A stretch of 64,000 nucleotides of DNA. Origin: an uncultured Isosphaeraceae bacterium (GTDB taxonomy: Bacteria > Planctomycetota > Planctomycetia > Isosphaerales > Isosphaeraceae). Positions within the stretch are counted from its first letter, which is position 1; each line of letters begins with the position of its first letter. The notes under the pieces are model-generated. The model saw only the letters and a list, made by a program, of their open reading frames with translations. It was not told the DNA's origin and searched no databases. Shown piece by piece: positions 62,474 to 64,000 of the stretch. The translations under genes were made by a program, and so were the position numbers. The stretch spans positions 372,001 to 436,000 of the forward strand of contig CAMFLR010000005.1 of the NCBI GenBank assembly GCA_945957605.1, in the 5' to 3' direction.

Positions 62474-63169
62474 TTAGGGTTTTGCCTTGGGCTGGGCACG
62501 CACTTCGCCGTTGTCGTCTTCGGCTTCCGGTTTGGGGACGAGGACGGATTGTGTCGTCAGATCGACGACCGGTCGAGGGGCGCTCAGGTCACGCTTATCG
62601 ACGCGGTAAAGCAAATGGACAACGCGGTGGACGCGGGTTTCGCCGTCGGGAGTGTACTGGCTGAACTGGGCGTAAACGTCGATCCGCTTGCCGAACTGCT
62701 TGAACAGTGCCTTGATCTCGTCACTCTTTTCGAGAGCGAGCGCCTGGGCGGCTTTGAATTCGCCGTCGGAAAGCGGTGTTTGCATGTGCTGAATCGTTTT
62801 TACGTCGATGGCTCGACCCGTGGCGAGATCGACCGTTGCGTAGACGGTTGTGTCGTCTTGATAGCGATAGGTTGTGACGACCGCGCGAGCGGGTGGCTCC
62901 GTACCTTTTGTCGTGGTTGAGTCGGCATCCTTGTCAGTCAATCGCTCGACGGCGACGACGTACTCGCGCAGGTCGCGATTTTGCGGTTTTTTGGTCTCGG
63001 GCTCTTTGCGACGGATCTCTTGGAGCGACTCGGCCGCTATTCGCACGGCTTCTTTCGTCTGGATCGCGGTGAGGCCGGGCCGGGGTTTGGTCGGATCCTG
63101 TGCGTTCGCCGCAAACGCGGAGACGACCAGACACGACGCCAGGGCAAGCCGTAGTTTGGTGAGGTGCAT
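62474..63169 (-). CDS. Secreted protein resembling amine oxidase N2/N3 domains
   Basis: 231 aa from the ATG at 63169; signal peptide MHLTKLRLALASCLVVSAFA. The body contains LTAIQTKEAVRIAAESLQEI, TVYATVDLATGRAIDVKTIQ and TPLSDGEFKAAQALALEKSD, which follow the order and flavour of the N2/N3 segments that precede the catalytic domain in copper amine oxidases. It is encoded just upstream of the catalytic-domain gene on the same strand. Identity as the missing N-terminal half is inferred; the match is weaker than for the catalytic part. Confidence 0.6.
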   Translation of the reverse strand: MHLTKLRLALASCLVVSAFAANAQDPTKPRPGLTAIQTKEAVRIAAESLQEIRRKEPETKKPQNRDLREYVVAVERLTDKDADSTTTKGTEPPARAVVTTYRYQDDTTVYATVDLATGRAIDVKTIQHMQTPLSDGEFKAAQALALEKSDEIKALFKQFGKRIDVYAQFSQYTPDGETRVHRVVHLLYRVDKRDLSAPRPVVDLTTQSVLVPKPEAEDDNGEVRAQPKAKP

Positions 63170-63326
63170 GGTTCGTCTCGTTTTGCAGAAATTAATCATG
63201 ATTTGAGAGTTACGCACTTGGTTTGGGCACAGCAAGGAAAGGTGTAGCCGGGACGACTTTGTTGTCTAGGCCACCCAATTCTATTTGCTACTTTGTTCCA
63301 AACGCGTGAGGCTTGCGCGAGCCGAA

Positions 63327-64000
63327 TTAAGGTTCGCGGACGTCGATGCCGGCATCGAGCACCTTGGTGATCCGCTGGCGGCTTTCCTTGAGGTGCGCCA
63401 GCGTGGTGTCGTCGAGCTTGACGTCTTTGCGAGCGAGCGTTTTGTCGATGCGCTCGGCAACTTCGCTGAGATGGAGCCGAGCAAGTGCGCGGGCGTCGGC
63501 GGGAATTTGCTGGTCGCCACCGTAGCGGATGACGATGTAGCCAAATCCATCGCCAAACTGGTTGCGCGACTGGCCGAGCACCATCGTTGCGAGGCGGTGG
63601 AGATACTCGCGCTGGAGGTTGCGGCGGACTGTTGAGAGGCTCGCCGAGTTGCCCTTGGCGTCGGCTACGATTGCGCTGTCGTTCCAGATGCCATCGGTCA
63701 GGGCCCGGAAGATTTCCTCGATGCGGAGCGGGTCGCTGCCAGCATCGGCTTGAAGCTGCTGGTTCTGCACTCGGGCGAGCGTTGCGGGCGAGAGGCATTC
63801 GGAAATCACGAGCTTCTGGATGCCGAGCACGGTTTCAAGCACCGAGATATCAACACCCGTACCCCAGACCGATTCCGAGCCCCAGTGCATCCATTTTTCG
63901 GTGCCGAGGCGGCGGAGCAATGCGGGCGAGAACTGGAATGCCTTGTCGGAAAGGATCTGATCGGCGAGGAATTTCAGGCTGTCGCGTTGCTTGGTGCCGG
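63327..64000 (-). CDS. C-terminus of a zinc-dependent metalloprotease-like protein (DUF4953 type), 5' end outside window
   Basis: About 224 residues, open to the right edge. Visible features are DSLKFLADQILSDKAFQFSP, VLGIQKLVISECLSPATLARV and LHRLATMVLGQSRNQFGDGF near the middle, and KESRQRITKVLDAGIDVREP at the end. The helical layout resembles the C-terminal region of large bacterial metalloproteases with DUF5117/DUF4953 domains, whose HExxH site lies further upstream and is not visible here. The gene precedes the amine-oxidase-like pair on the same strand, 157 nt away. Confidence 0.6.
   Translation of the reverse strand, partial: GTKQRDSLKFLADQILSDKAFQFSPALLRRLGTEKWMHWGSESVWGTGVDISVLETVLGIQKLVISECLSPATLARVQNQQLQADAGSDPLRIEEIFRALTDGIWNDSAIVADAKGNSASLSTVRRNLQREYLHRLATMVLGQSRNQFGDGFGYIVIRYGGDQQIPADARALARLHLSEVAERIDKTLARKDVKLDDTTLAHLKESRQRITKVLDAGIDVREP

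Overview
The window is bacterial chromosome from a member of the Planctomycetota. Supporting signs are two large PSD1/DUF1549/DUF1553 proteins with CxxCH haem motifs (one followed by its usual DUF1501 partner), four DUF1559 pseudopilin-like proteins, a TIGR03067-type secreted protein, a sulfatase, DUF1080 and Gfo/Idh/MocA proteins, and tetrahydromethanopterin (H4MPT)/methanofuran C1 genes. GC is moderately high. GTG and TTG starts are used (clpX appears to start with TTG) and 4-nt ATGA/GTGA overlaps are common. I could not determine genus. No rRNA, complete tRNA, CRISPR array, prophage or transposase was found.

Layout. 1-2467: 5' part of a PSD1/DUF1549/DUF1553 gene and a YnfA-type membrane protein. 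2471-11725 (minus): a type II secretion/type IV pilus-like operon with one GspE-like ATPase, three consecutive GspF-like proteins, three small pseudopilins and three DUF1559 proteins. It is continuous with 11728-14828 (minus), which carries a PTPS-like protein, a CitG-like protein, an MptN/RimK-like ATP-grasp ligase and a methyltransferase. 15284-18166: large secreted S1C protease. 18185-19107: a degraded tRNA-Gly-like remnant and an ArsR/SRPBCC pair with a perfect palindromic operator. 19321-21132: sulfatase. 21203-23067: mch and fhcC. 23126-25989: small unknowns and a solitary DUF1559 gene. 26008-29381: a HisA-like protein, an MfnD-like ATP-grasp enzyme, an MfnF-like ASKHA-fold protein and an MfnE-like kinase. 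Three separate loci in 18 kb therefore serve the archaeal-type formaldehyde oxidation pathway and its cofactors.

29391-37020: DUF1080, a Gly/Tyr-rich secreted protein, the second PSD1 gene with DUF1501, and a Gfo/Idh/MocA oxidoreductase. 37114-46546: a large Ser/Thr kinase-ATPase facing, across a 639-nt divergent gap, a translationally coupled operon of a coiled-coil protein, a 79-aa helical protein and a 1317-aa membrane-anchored FtsK/EssC-like ATPase. This is the best candidate for an undescribed system. 46559-53298: M64 peptidase, ClpX, a glycosidase-like secreted protein and an M24 aminopeptidase. 53382-57337: KDG kinase-like and glucose dehydrogenase-like genes (a plausible semi-phosphorylative Entner-Doudoroff branch), and an OFA-family MFS transporter with an overlapping 48-aa membrane partner. 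57341-60940: a beta-galactosidase-like protein, peptide deformylase and a DUF2171 protein. 60995-63169: what reads as a copper amine oxidase split into two genes, with a palindromic repeat between the halves. 63327-64000: C-terminus of a probable zinc metalloprotease.

Three intergenic palindromic elements (about 35549, 52015 and 62351) look REP-like. Five hairpins look like terminators with T-runs. Function calls rest on motif recognition in the translated sequence; no database search was made.
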